29,169 nt of DNA from Clostridiales bacterium. GTDB taxonomy: Bacteria > Bacillota > Clostridia > Oscillospirales > Acutalibacteraceae. This document shows, in pieces, positions 1-6,483 of this stretch; the stretch's first letter is position 1, and each line of letters opens with the position of its first letter. Position numbers and translations under genes: made by a program. The stretch covers positions 1-29,169 of the forward strand of contig JAAYKB010000109.1 in NCBI GenBank assembly GCA_012522615.1, in the 5' to 3' direction. The notes beneath the pieces are model-generated. The model ran no database searches. It was given only the letters and a program-made list of their open reading frames with translations, and was not told where the DNA came from.

Positions 1-208
1 CCACCTCGTATCCCTGCTCCTCGATTTCACGCCTGATGCTGTCGAGTGATACCTTTGACGCGTCATAGTCAACCGTTACGGTTTTGGCTTTTAAATCAAC
101 CGCCACATTCTCGACTCCGTCGAGCGCGCCCACCGCCCCTTTCACGGCATTTTCACAATGGGAACACGACATACCTTCGACAACAATAATCGATTTTTCC
201 ATCTTCAT
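1..208 (-). CDS. copZ: Heavy-metal-associated (HMA) copper chaperone, CopZ-like, 3' end cut by window edge
   Basis: The 69 visible residues begin MKMEKSIIVVEGMSCSHCENAV and form a single HMA ferredoxin-like fold. The Cu(I)-binding GMSCSHC motif is at residues 12-18, followed by the VDY..SKVSLDSIRREIEEQGYEV half typical of CopZ. Such proteins are small cytosolic chaperones that carry Cu(I) to CopA and can pass copper to CsoR. The start at 208 has a GAAAGTGGTG ribosome binding site just upstream; a second in-frame ATG at 202 is possible. The gene follows copA by about 20 nt on the same strand, so it is the third gene of the csoR-copA-copZ operon. The C-terminus lies beyond the left edge, so only a few residues are probably missing if it is a normal chaperone of about 70 residues. 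A longer HMA-containing protein cannot be excluded. Confidence 0.88.
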   Translation of the reverse strand, partial: MKMEKSIIVVEGMSCSHCENAVKGAVGALDGVENVAVDLKAKTVTVDYDASKVSLDSIRREIEEQGYEV

Positions 209-228
209 CACCACTTTCAAGTTTAGTA

Positions 229-2478
229 TTAATGGTACGGCTTGAACCTTTTCAGCCTCAGCGCGTTTGTCAAGACCGACAGCGAGCTCAGCGACATGGC
301 GGCCGCCGCAAACATCGGGTTGAGCAGGGGCCCGCCGAAGATATGCAGGACACCGGCGGCGATAGGGATGCCGGCGACGTTGTAGCCGAAAGCCCAGAAA
401 AGATTCTGCTTAATATTGCGTATGGTGCTTTTGCTGAGATTTATCGCGGTCGGCACGTCCATGAGGTCGCTTCGCATCAGCACGATGTCGGCGGATTCCA
501 TTGCGACGTCGGTACCCGAACCAATCGCAATCCCGATATCGGCCTGTACCAGCGCGGGGGCGTCGTTTATGCCGTCTCCCACCATTGCGACCCTTCTGCC
601 CTCGGCCTGAAGCTTCTTTACCTCGTCGGATTTGTCCTGCGGCAAAACCTCGGCGAACACCCTGTCGATTCCGACCTGCTTTGCGATGGCTCCGGCGGTT
701 TTTTGGTTGTCGCCGGTTATCATGACAACCTCGACGCCCATCGACCGCAGCTTTTTTATCGCCTTTTCGCTGGTTTGCTTGACTATATCCGCCACCGCTA
801 TTATTCCCATCAGTCTGTTATCAGCCGCGATATACATCGGGGTTTTTCCCTCGGACGCCAGTCTGTCGGACTCGGATCCAAGCTCCTTCAGGTCAACCCC
901 CTTTTCGTCCATCAGCTTTTTGTTTCCGATAAGGGTCTGAAGGCCGTCGACCTTAACCAGAATCCCCTGTCCGGGGAGGGCTTCAAAGCCGGAGATCGGA
1001 AGCAATGACAGCCCTTGGTTTTCCGCCCCCCTCACGATTGCCTGACCCAGCGGGTGCTCCGAACCCTTTTCGGCAGAGGCGGCAAGCTGTAAAAGCCGCT
1101 CCTCTGATATGCCAAAGGCTGTTATGATTTCGGTCATCTCGGGCTTGCCCTCGGTTATGGTTCCGGTCTTGTCGAGTATAACCGTATCGATCCTGTGTGC
1201 GGCTTCCAGCGCCTCCCCGCTCTTTATCAGTATGCCATGTTCGGCCCCCTTGCCCGTTCCCACCATTATGGCCGTCGGGGTGGCAAGCCCGAGGGCGCAG
1301 GGGCAGGCGATAACCAGCACGGAAATGAATATCGTGAGGGCAAACGCCAAAGACTCGCCGGCAATCAGCCATGCCCCAAAGGCCAGCAGGGCGATGGCCG
1401 CGACAACCGGCACAAAGTAACCGGATACAATGTCGGCCAGCTTGGCTATCGGGGCCTTGGAGCCCTGGGCGTCCTCCACCAGCTTTATTATCTGGGCAAG
1501 GGTTGTTTCGCTTCCCACCTTGGTCGCCCTGAATTTAATCGAGCCGTTTTTGTTGATGGTGGCGGCGAACACCTTGTCGCCCGCCTTCTTGTCGACCGGC
1601 ATGCTTTCTCCGGTCAGCATGGATTCGTCTATGGCGGTGTTTCCCTCGGTCACCTCGCCGTCAACCGGAATCTTGTCGCCCGGCTTTACAAGGATGACGT
1701 CGCCAATCTCGACTTGGTCAATCGGGATTTCGATCTCTTTATTATCCCGAATAACCGTCGCGGTTTTGGGGGCAAGCCCCATCAGCTTTTTTATCGCCTC
1801 GGAGGTCCTGCCCTTTGACACCGCCTCCATGGATTTGCCGAGAAGTATCAGGGCTATGATAACCCCGGCCGATTCAAAATACAGTCCCTCGACCGCGTGG
1901 TGGTCGCCATTCCATATCCTGTAGGTGGAATACAGGCTGTAGACCACGGCGGCGGACGTGCCAATCGCAATCAGGGAATCCATGTTGGGACTGCGCCGTA
2001 TCAAGGCCTTGAAGCCCACGGTGTAGAACCTGCGTCCGGCTATCAGTATCGGCAGGGTAAGGACAATCTGGGCCACGGCAAAGTTCAGGGGGTTTTCCAT
2101 CATGTCCAGAAAATTCGGTATCGGGAAGGACGGCCAAGGTATCATCGAGCCCATGGCGAGGTACAGAAGCGGCAGGCCGAAGCCGGCGGCGACATAGAAC
2201 CTGCGCCAGAGGGCGGCGACCTCCCTGTCCTTTCTTTTTTTGTGCTCGTCCGCCGCGTCTTTCTTTTCAAGGCGCACTACCTTGTATCCGGTCTTTTCTA
2301 TCACCTGCCATATCTCGGCGAGTCTTATTCTTTGCGGGTCGTACTCGACGGTCGCCCTTTCGGTGGCGAGGTTTACAGACGCCTTGATTATACCGTCGGT
2401 TTTGTTCAGCACCCTTTCAACCCTGCCCGAGCATGCCGCGCAGGTCATTCCGCTTATCTGTATTGTCTCCTTTTTCAT
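229..2478 (-). CDS. copA: Copper-exporting P1B-type ATPase CopA
   Basis: A 749-residue P1B-1 ATPase that exports Cu(I) across the cytoplasmic membrane at the cost of ATP. It has one N-terminal HMA domain with GMTCAAC (10-16), the actuator loop TGES (289-292), and the transmembrane copper site CPC (392-394). The phosphorylated DKTGT is at 436-440, the nucleotide-binding SEHP motif at 473-476 and the hinge GDGIND at 634-639. The YN (699-700) and MSLSS (728-732) signatures of the last two helices mark Cu(I) specificity. Eight membrane segments are expected. The ATG is preceded by a GAAAGGGGG ribosome binding site. It lies 38 nt after csoR and 20 nt before copZ, so CsoR control from the operator at 2876-2896 is expected. 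Length and motifs are all normal; nothing appears broken. Confidence 0.97.
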   Translation of the reverse strand: MKKETIQISGMTCAACSGRVERVLNKTDGIIKASVNLATERATVEYDPQRIRLAEIWQVIEKTGYKVVRLEKKDAADEHKKRKDREVAALWRRFYVAAGFGLPLLYLAMGSMIPWPSFPIPNFLDMMENPLNFAVAQIVLTLPILIAGRRFYTVGFKALIRRSPNMDSLIAIGTSAAVVYSLYSTYRIWNGDHHAVEGLYFESAGVIIALILLGKSMEAVSKGRTSEAIKKLMGLAPKTATVIRDNKEIEIPIDQVEIGDVILVKPGDKIPVDGEVTEGNTAIDESMLTGESMPVDKKAGDKVFAATINKNGSIKFRATKVGSETTLAQIIKLVEDAQGSKAPIAKLADIVSGYFVPVVAAIALLAFGAWLIAGESLAFALTIFISVLVIACPCALGLATPTAIMVGTGKGAEHGILIKSGEALEAAHRIDTVILDKTGTITEGKPEMTEIITAFGISEERLLQLAASAEKGSEHPLGQAIVRGAENQGLSLLPISGFEALPGQGILVKVDGLQTLIGNKKLMDEKGVDLKELGSESDRLASEGKTPMYIAADNRLMGIIAVADIVKQTSEKAIKKLRSMGVEVVMITGDNQKTAGAIAKQVGIDRVFAEVLPQDKSDEVKKLQAEGRRVAMVGDGINDAPALVQADIGIAIGSGTDVAMESADIVLMRSDLMDVPTAINLSKSTIRNIKQNLFWAFGYNVAGIPIAAGVLHIFGGPLLNPMFAAAAMSLSSLSVLTNALRLKRFKPYH

Positions 2479-2516
2479 GACTTCATCCCCCTTTCCGGGT
2501 TTTTGCCGTCCACAAG

Positions 2517-2834
2517 CTACAGCATCCTGCCGATTGTCGTTATCAGTTCATCGACAATATCCCTGTCGTCGTTTTTTATTCCCTCCACAATGCAGCCGCG
2601 TATATGGTTTTCGAGTATAAGCCTGCTCAACGAGTTTATTGCGGCGCGTACCGCCGACACCTGATTGAGGATGTCGTCGCAGTATTCATCCCTTTCGACC
2701 ATCCCCTTGATTCCGCGAACCTGCCCCTCAATCCTGTTAAGCCTTGTTATGAGCGAGGATTTAAGCTCACGCTCCCTTTTTGTAAGCCTGCCGCCGCATT
2801 CGCAGGAAACGGTCTTGCTGTTATTTGCATCCAT
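2517..2834 (-). CDS. csoR: Copper-sensing transcriptional repressor CsoR
   Basis: A 105-residue all-helical DUF156/CsoR repressor. The copper ligands are Cys52, His77 and Cys81. Their spacing (+25, +29) is exactly that of the Cys36-His61-Cys65 trigonal Cu(I) site of Mycobacterium tuberculosis CsoR. The DNA-contact region RLNRIEGQVRGIKGMVERDEYC is canonical. An N-terminal extension holds an extra Cys-Glu-Cys (11-13) that is not part of the known site. The protein should repress its own operon until Cu(I) binds. The start has GGAAAGGA 12 nt upstream, a long spacing that recurs elsewhere in this window, and an in-frame stop lies just upstream. First gene of csoR-copA-copZ. A nickel, formaldehyde or persulfide sensor of the same family is less likely given the C-H-C pattern and the neighbours. 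Confidence 0.95.
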   Translation of the reverse strand: MDANNSKTVSCECGGRLTKRERELKSSLITRLNRIEGQVRGIKGMVERDEYCDDILNQVSAVRAAINSLSRLILENHIRGCIVEGIKNDDRDIVDELITTIGRML

Positions 2835-2875
2835 ATGACATCAATATCCTTTCCGGGTTTATCATGATTTATCGC

Positions 2876-2896
2876 ATATACCCCCAGGGGGTATAT
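2876..2896. promoter_or_regulatory. CsoR operator: perfect 21-bp palindrome
   Basis: The site is symmetric around A2886 with five C, one central base and five G flanked by ATATA/TATAT, and every position pairs. Known CsoR operators are pseudo-palindromes of the form TACCC-N-GGGTA. This one begins 4 bp downstream of the -10 box at 2901-2906, so it covers the transcription start region of csoR, the right place for repression. Confidence 0.88.
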
Positions 2897-2900
2897 TTAT

Positions 2901-2929
2901 ATTGTAGCCCGCAAGGTTATTATTGTCAA
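2901..2929 (-). promoter_or_regulatory. Promoter of the csoR-copA-copZ operon
   Basis: On the minus strand TTGACA (2924-2929) is followed after 17 bp by TACAAT (2901-2906). This is a near-consensus sigma-A promoter. Its start site would fall in the CsoR palindrome at 2876-2896. Confidence 0.87.
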
Positions 2930-3027
2930 CCCCTGTTTCCCCAAAAAGCCGTCAAAAGCATGTGAGCATAAGGTTTTAGGTTTCCCGTTTTTCATGCGCC
3001 CGCGCCCTTTGTTTCGCCTGCGATGCT

Positions 3028-3056
3028 ATGATATCACACATTTGTTGCCTTGTCAA
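3028..3056 (-). promoter_or_regulatory. Second minus-strand promoter upstream of csoR
   Basis: Minus-strand TTGACA (3051-3056), a 17-bp spacer and TATCAT (3028-3033) form a strong sigma-A-like promoter about 125 bp upstream of the csoR promoter. No convincing gene follows before csoR. It may be an extra promoter for the copper operon or may drive a short untranslated RNA. Confidence 0.55.
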
Positions 3057-3143
3057 TAACCTTTTTGAGAATTTTTTTAATTTTTCCCACGTTCTACCTT
3101 TTGCATAAGATTTTGTGGTGATATTTGGTAATTGTTTACAATG

Positions 3144-3178
3144 CTAGGCGTTAGGAATTAGGAGCTAGGAATCTAGGG
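3144..3178. repeat. Heptanucleotide tandem repeat, five units of the form YTAGGNN
   Basis: Five consecutive 7-bp units (CTAGGCG, TTAGGAA, TTAGGAG, CTAGGAA, TCTAGGG with a slight phase shift in the last) lie between csoR and rpmH. The TAGG core recurs every 7 bp. It does not overlap any gene or the promoters called on either side. Confidence 0.75.
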
Positions 3179-3280
3179 GCTCGGATTGAGGGCATGGCGG
3201 GAGCAGGCGCGAATAAAAAAGATCTGCTCGGCGTTATGCGAAGAAAAAACGCGGCATAATAAAATTATATTGACTTTTTA

Positions 3281-3310
3281 TTGACTTTTTATCGCCGGTA
3301 GGTATATAAT
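3281..3310 (+). promoter_or_regulatory. Promoter of the rpmH-rnpA operon
   Basis: TTGACT (3281-3286), an 18-bp spacer and a perfect TATAAT (3305-3310). A second TTGACT copy lies 11 bp upstream at 3270-3275. It leaves a 5' leader of about 85 nt before rpmH. Confidence 0.82.
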
Positions 3311-3339
3311 AAAAACTCGCAGGGCGGCAAACGGATATT

Positions 3340-3384
3340 GTCTGCCTGTATGGTACGGTCTGCACCCAGACTGTGCGCAGACTG
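3340..3384 (+). promoter_or_regulatory. rpmH leader with competing hairpins
   Basis: The leader contains GTCTGC twice (3340-3345, 3358-3363) and CAGAC twice (3367-3371, 3378-3382). Either left element can pair with either right one, for example a tight hairpin 3358-3362/3367-3371 with a 4-nt loop, or 3340-3345/3377-3382. These pairings exclude one another. A regulatory role for ribosomal protein synthesis is inferred only. Confidence 0.4.
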
Positions 3385-3404
3385 ACCGAAGGGGGGATAT
3401 GACG

Positions 3405-3539
3405 ATGCTTCGTACCTATCAGCCGAAGAAAAGGCACCGTAAAAAGGAACACGGGTTCCGCAAGAGAATGGCGACTGCCAATGGCCGCAAGGTGCTCGCT
3501 CGCAGAAGAGCCAAAGGGAGAAAGCGTCTCACCTACTAA
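3405..3539 (+). CDS. rpmH: 50S ribosomal protein L34
   Basis: A 44-residue, very basic protein beginning MLRTYQPKKRHRKKEHGFRK and continuing through NGRKVLARRRAKGRKRLTY. This is the full and typical sequence of bacterial L34, a small subunit of the large ribosomal particle that packs against 23S rRNA. An ATG six bases earlier (3399) is in frame. The start at 3405 is preferred because it gives the canonical length and puts the GGGGGG ribosome binding site (3391-3396) 8 nt away. It is first in the rpmH-rnpA-yidD-yidC-jag run, and a hairpin with a T-run follows immediately. It was too short for an ordinary ORF length cut-off. Confidence 0.97.
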   Translation: MLRTYQPKKRHRKKEHGFRKRMATANGRKVLARRRAKGRKRLTY

Positions 3540-3567
3540 AAAGGGCCACCGTTGTGTGGCTTTTTTT
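3538..3567 (+). terminator. Intrinsic terminator or attenuator between rpmH and rnpA
   Basis: AAGGGCCAC and GTGGCTTTT pair around a 6-nt loop and run straight into seven T residues (3561-3567). Because rnpA starts only about 30 nt later with no clear promoter of its own, this probably lowers rnpA expression relative to rpmH by partial termination. Confidence 0.75.
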
Positions 3568-3597
3568 GATATCTTTTGCAGTTAGGGAACGGTTGCC

Positions 3598-3936
3598 ATG
3601 GCGCGTTTTGCTGTACTAAATAAAAACGGGGATTTTCGTGCCCTTTATTACCGCGGAAAGACTCAGGTGCACTCCGCTCTGGTTACCTATGCCAGGAAAA
3701 GCCGTCTCGGAATCGCCCGCGCGGGTATCACGGCCGGGAAAAAGGTCGGAGGCGCCGTCCAGAGAAACAGATGCCGCCGAATCATCCGCGAGGCGTACCG
3801 TTCGCTTCTCCCCCGAATCGAGGGGGGCTGGGATATTGTTTTTGTCGCCCGCCATCATACCGTCAAGATGAAAAGCACCCAGATAAAACGTATAATGGAA
3901 AAACAGCTGATTGACCTGGGTGTTATAAAAAAATGA
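3598..3936 (+). CDS. rnpA: Ribonuclease P protein component
   Basis: A 112-residue basic protein that binds the RnpB RNA and helps remove the 5' leader of precursor tRNAs. The N-terminal LNKNGDFRALYYRGKT, the central SRLGIARAGITAGKKVGGAVQRNRCRRIIREAYR containing the family's RNR signature, and the C-terminal DIVFVARH strand are all present. Length is normal for the family. It stands between rpmH and yidD, its usual place in Bacillota. The stop is separated from the yidD start by a single base. Separation from rpmH by a terminator-like hairpin suggests that the two are produced in unequal amounts. The RnpB RNA is not in this window. Confidence 0.95.
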   Translation: MARFAVLNKNGDFRALYYRGKTQVHSALVTYARKSRLGIARAGITAGKKVGGAVQRNRCRRIIREAYRSLLPRIEGGWDIVFVARHHTVKMKSTQIKRIMEKQLIDLGVIKK

Positions 3937-3937
3937 A

Positions 3938-4183
3938 ATGAAAAGAGTATTGATCTCGCTTATCCGGTTTTATCAGCGACATATTTCTTCAAAAACGCCT
4001 CCTTCCTGCCGCTTTTTGCCCACCTGTTCGGTCTATGCAATCGAGGCTATCGAGAGGTTCGGGGCTATTCGCGGGGGAGGTCTCGCCCTGTGGCGGATTC
4101 TTCGCTGTAATCCCTTGGGAAAGCCGGGATATGACCCGGTTCCCGAGAAAAAGCCAAAAAAAGAAAAAAACAAAAAGCTCTAG
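3938..4183 (+). CDS. yidD: Membrane protein insertion efficiency factor YidD
   Basis: An 81-residue protein with the family hallmarks: an N-terminal amphipathic helix (MKRVLISLIRFYQRHISSKTPPSCRF), the LPTCSVYAIEAIERFGAIRGG core and the RCNPLGKPGYDPVP box. YidD is a small cytoplasmic, membrane-associated protein thought to assist YidC in inserting proteins. The usual RCNP...GG.DPVP reads LGKPGYDPVP, a minor change. The tail KKPKKEKNKKL is lysine-rich. The gene starts one base after the rnpA stop and is followed by yidC, so the rnpA-yidD-yidC order is conserved and translation is probably coupled. Confidence 0.95.
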   Translation: MKRVLISLIRFYQRHISSKTPPSCRFLPTCSVYAIEAIERFGAIRGGGLALWRILRCNPLGKPGYDPVPEKKPKKEKNKKL

Positions 4184-4221
4184 GATTATATTATTAAGGA
4201 CGAACAACGGAGGAAAGATAG

Positions 4222-5442
4222 ATGTTATTTGGGCTTGAAAAGATTCTTGCGATACCTCTCGGATATTTATTGTGGCTTATTTACCGACTTGTCGGGAATT
4301 ATTTTGTCGCTATCTTTCTTCTTACCCTTTTGGTACGCGCGGCAACCTTTCCTCTTGCTCTCAAATCACAGAAAATGCAGGCGGATCGCGCCCGGCTCGC
4401 TCCCCGTCTTGAACGAATCCAGAAAAAATATGCGCAGGACAAGAAAAAGCTGCAGGAAAAGCAGATGGCTCTCTATGAAAAGGAGGGCGTCAGTCTGACC
4501 GGCGGATGTCTGCCGACGATCGTGCAGATGATCGTGCTTTTCGGTATTATCGCGGTTATTTACGCCCCGCTCACCCACCTTACCCGTCTGCCCAAAGAGG
4601 TGGTTTCCTCGAGTCTCAGCGCGGTGGCCCAGAAAACACAAATCGTAAACGAAAAAGAAGAGGAAATCAAGGAACCCAACAAGCTTTCAAAGACCGACAG
4701 GTCGGGCTATTATAAGGAGTTAAGACTTCTTATGGTCGCCAAGCACAATAAAAGCGAGATAGTGGCAAGCCTCAGCCAGCTTACCGACGAGGTTCGCAAG
4801 GGCGTATCCGCAGAGGAATATTACAGTAAAATAATCAGTGTTAGCGAGGACTTCAACTTCTTCGGCAAAACCCTGCTTGAAAATCCTTGGAATAAAAAGG
4901 GCTTTGCGGGAATTAATATATTATGGGTAATCCCTTTAATCTCATGGCTTACGGCCTTTGCGTCAAGCATGATTTCAATGAAGTTTATGAATATGGCGCA
5001 AAGCGTTCAGCCGGGACAGGGCTGTCAGAACAATTCGATGCTCATAGTAATGCCCCTGTTCTCGCTCTTTATCGCCTTTACGGTGCCCGGGGCCGTCGGC
5101 ATCTACTGGATAAGCTCCAACCTGATAGCCGTCGTTCAGACCATTATTTTAAACAACATCTATAATCCGGTCAAGATACGCGCCCAGGCGGAAAAGGAAT
5201 ATGAGGAGAGACGCCGTCAAAAGCTGGAGGATAAAAAGCGGCTGGCGGCGGCGCGCGCCAGAGAAAACGCCGATTTAAACGCCGCCAACCAGAAAAGCGG
5301 CGGGAAGACAAAGGCAAAGAAGCCTTCCGCCAAAAAGCCGGTAAATAAAGAGCAGAATGAACAGAATGTAAATGCCGACAAGCAAAACGGCGAGCCGTCT
5401 AAAGAGGAACCGCCGGAGACAGGCGAGCCGGACAATGCTTAA
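4222..5442 (+). CDS. yidC: Membrane protein insertase YidC/OxaA with a long extracytoplasmic loop
   Basis: A 406-residue insertase that places proteins in the cytoplasmic membrane alone or with SecYEG. The first family helix (about 25-48) carries the groove arginine Arg39. The charged coiled-coil cytosolic hairpin spans about 50-90, GCLPTIVQM opens the second helix (95-118), and three further helices lie at about 231-312. The basic tail (313-406, rich in Lys and Arg, then acidic) is consistent with ribosome contact. It has no lipobox, unlike Bacillus SpoIIIJ. The odd part is residues 120-225, a charged and partly helical segment in what should be a short extracytoplasmic loop. This makes the protein about 130 residues longer than typical Gram-positive forms. 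It is preceded by a GGAGG ribosome binding site and flanked by yidD and jag. Confidence 0.95.
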   Translation: MLFGLEKILAIPLGYLLWLIYRLVGNYFVAIFLLTLLVRAATFPLALKSQKMQADRARLAPRLERIQKKYAQDKKKLQEKQMALYEKEGVSLTGGCLPTIVQMIVLFGIIAVIYAPLTHLTRLPKEVVSSSLSAVAQKTQIVNEKEEEIKEPNKLSKTDRSGYYKELRLLMVAKHNKSEIVASLSQLTDEVRKGVSAEEYYSKIISVSEDFNFFGKTLLENPWNKKGFAGINILWVIPLISWLTAFASSMISMKFMNMAQSVQPGQGCQNNSMLIVMPLFSLFIAFTVPGAVGIYWISSNLIAVVQTIILNNIYNPVKIRAQAEKEYEERRRQKLEDKKRLAAARARENADLNAANQKSGGKTKAKKPSAKKPVNKEQNEQNVNADKQNGEPSKEEPPETGEPDNA

Positions 5443-5460
5443 AATATAAGACTTCTTGTA

Positions 5461-5519
5461 CGCGGCTTTTGCCGCGGGGAATCAGATTGATTAGTTTTTG
5501 GTCTCGAAAGCGGGAGACC
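5461..5519 (+). other. Two hairpins in the yidC-jag spacer
   Basis: CGCGGC-TTTT-GCCGCG (5461-5476) is a perfect hairpin with a T4 loop, and GGTCTC/GAGACC (5500-5519) forms a second one. Neither has a following T-run, so they are more likely RNA processing or stability elements than terminators. Confidence 0.5.
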
Positions 5520-5565
5520 GGGGAGAGAAGTCGAGAACAGCCGCTAGTGAAAGGATGAAAGTGAT

Positions 5566-6426
5566 TTGCTTAGGGAAGTAATCAGGGAAGCAGAAACAAT
5601 CGAAGAGGCAAAGAGTCAGGCGGCAGCCGCTTTGGGTTTGCCCGCGGAGGAGCTGCAGTTTGAGATTTTACAGGTGCCACAGAAAAAGACGCTGGGGCTG
5701 TTCGGCGGCAGTCTCGCGCAGGTTCGGGCGTTTTATGAGGTTACACCCGCCCACAGTGCGGCGGAATATCTGAAGGAAGTACTGGGGAAAATGGGTGTGG
5801 CAGCTCCCGAGATTTCAATCAGGGAAGAGAACGACGGATGCGTTTTGAAGCTCGAGGGCGAGGATCTCGGCTTTATCATCGGAAGGCGCGGCGAAACCCT
5901 TGACGCCCTCCAGTATCGTGCCGGTCTGGTTGCCAACAGGGTTGACAACACATATTACCGCGTTACCCTTGATATCGGAAACTATCGCGAAAAACGCGAG
6001 CAGTCGCTGAACGGGCTTGCCCGTAAAATTGCGGGGCAGGCCGTCCGCACCGGCCGCAAGATTTATCTCGAGCCCATGAACCCTTATGAGCGCCGCATAA
6101 TCCATACCGCGGTGCAGGAAATCAAGGGCGCAACCTCTTGGAGCGTCGGCAGCGATCCTAACCGGCATGTTATAATCGGGCCCTCCGACGACAATACGGC
6201 GGGGCGGCCGGGGCGCAGGAACAAAAGCAGCAAAAAGGCCGCTCAGAATTCCGAAAGACCCGAAAGGCCCGAAAGGCCCGAAAGACCGGAGCGTCCCGAG
6301 CGGACTATCAGGGAGTTTGTTCCCCGCAGCAATCCGCTGCCGACAGCCGACGGTTCCACCCCTCCGTCTAAAACCCTGTCGGAAAAGGAAGCTTCCTCCA
6401 CGCTGTACGGGCGTATCGATCTGTAG
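5566..6426 (+). CDS. jag: Jag/KhpB-family RNA-binding protein (Jag_N-KH-R3H)
   Basis: A 286-residue protein read from a TTG start. ATG and GTG codons just upstream are out of frame, and AAGGA lies 10 nt before the TTG, the spacing usual in this window. Domains in order are Jag_N (1-58, including KTLGLFGG), a KH domain with IIGRRGET (104-111), and R3H (about 145-205) with its Arg...His pair in RRIIH (176-180). Homologues (KhpB/EloR/Jag) bind RNA, often with KhpA, and affect cell elongation; they are encoded after yidC as here. The tail from about residue 210 is low complexity and includes five consecutive Glu-Arg-Pro triplets (230-244). The gene is followed by a strong terminator, and mnmE is absent downstream. 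Confidence 0.93.
   Translation: MLREVIREAETIEEAKSQAAAALGLPAEELQFEILQVPQKKTLGLFGGSLAQVRAFYEVTPAHSAAEYLKEVLGKMGVAAPEISIREENDGCVLKLEGEDLGFIIGRRGETLDALQYRAGLVANRVDNTYYRVTLDIGNYREKREQSLNGLARKIAGQAVRTGRKIYLEPMNPYERRIIHTAVQEIKGATSWSVGSDPNRHVIIGPSDDNTAGRPGRRNKSSKKAAQNSERPERPERPERPERPERTIREFVPRSNPLPTADGSTPPSKTLSEKEASSTLYGRIDL
6253..6306 (+). repeat. 9-bp coding tandem repeat (ERP) in jag
   Basis: Six near-identical 9-bp units of the form GAAAGRCCC or its synonyms encode ERP five times and then ERT. The units differ mainly at synonymous positions, so the protein repeat is partly protected from DNA slippage. Confidence 0.8.
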
Positions 6427-6434
6427 CTTGCCTC

Positions 6435-6460
6435 TCCCCCATGTTGCATGGGGGATTTTT
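6435..6460 (+). terminator. Intrinsic terminator after jag
   Basis: A 9-bp perfect stem (6435-6443 with 6447-6455), a 3-nt loop and ATTTTT close the rpmH-jag operon 9 nt after the jag stop codon. Confidence 0.88.
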
Positions 6461-6483
6461 ATTATAACCCAGGAGAAATTATT

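Larger units (their letters stand above)
2930..3280. other. Gene-free intergenic region between csoR and rpmH
   Basis: This AT-rich stretch separates the divergent copper operon and the rpmH operon. It holds a second minus-strand promoter (3028-3056) and a heptanucleotide tandem repeat (3144-3178). I found no DnaA boxes of the TTATCCACA type and no believable protein gene, although rpmH often neighbours oriC/dnaA in Bacillota. The remainder shows nothing I can name. Confidence 0.6.

Noticed and set aside
2930..3400. oriC beside rpmH
   Set aside because: No TTATCCACA-type DnaA boxes or DnaA gene are visible, only general AT-richness.
3234..3452. A 72-residue minus-strand frame across the rpmH leader
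   Set aside because: It overlaps the rpmH promoter and the start of rpmH and has no recognisable domain.
5443..5565. A MifM-like regulatory peptide near yidC
   Set aside because: The gap holds two hairpins but no open frame with a start, ribosome binding site and membrane segment.
6427..6483. preQ1 riboswitch ahead of the QueT-like gene
   Set aside because: The short gap is filled by the jag terminator and a ribosome binding site; there is no room for, or trace of, the aptamer.
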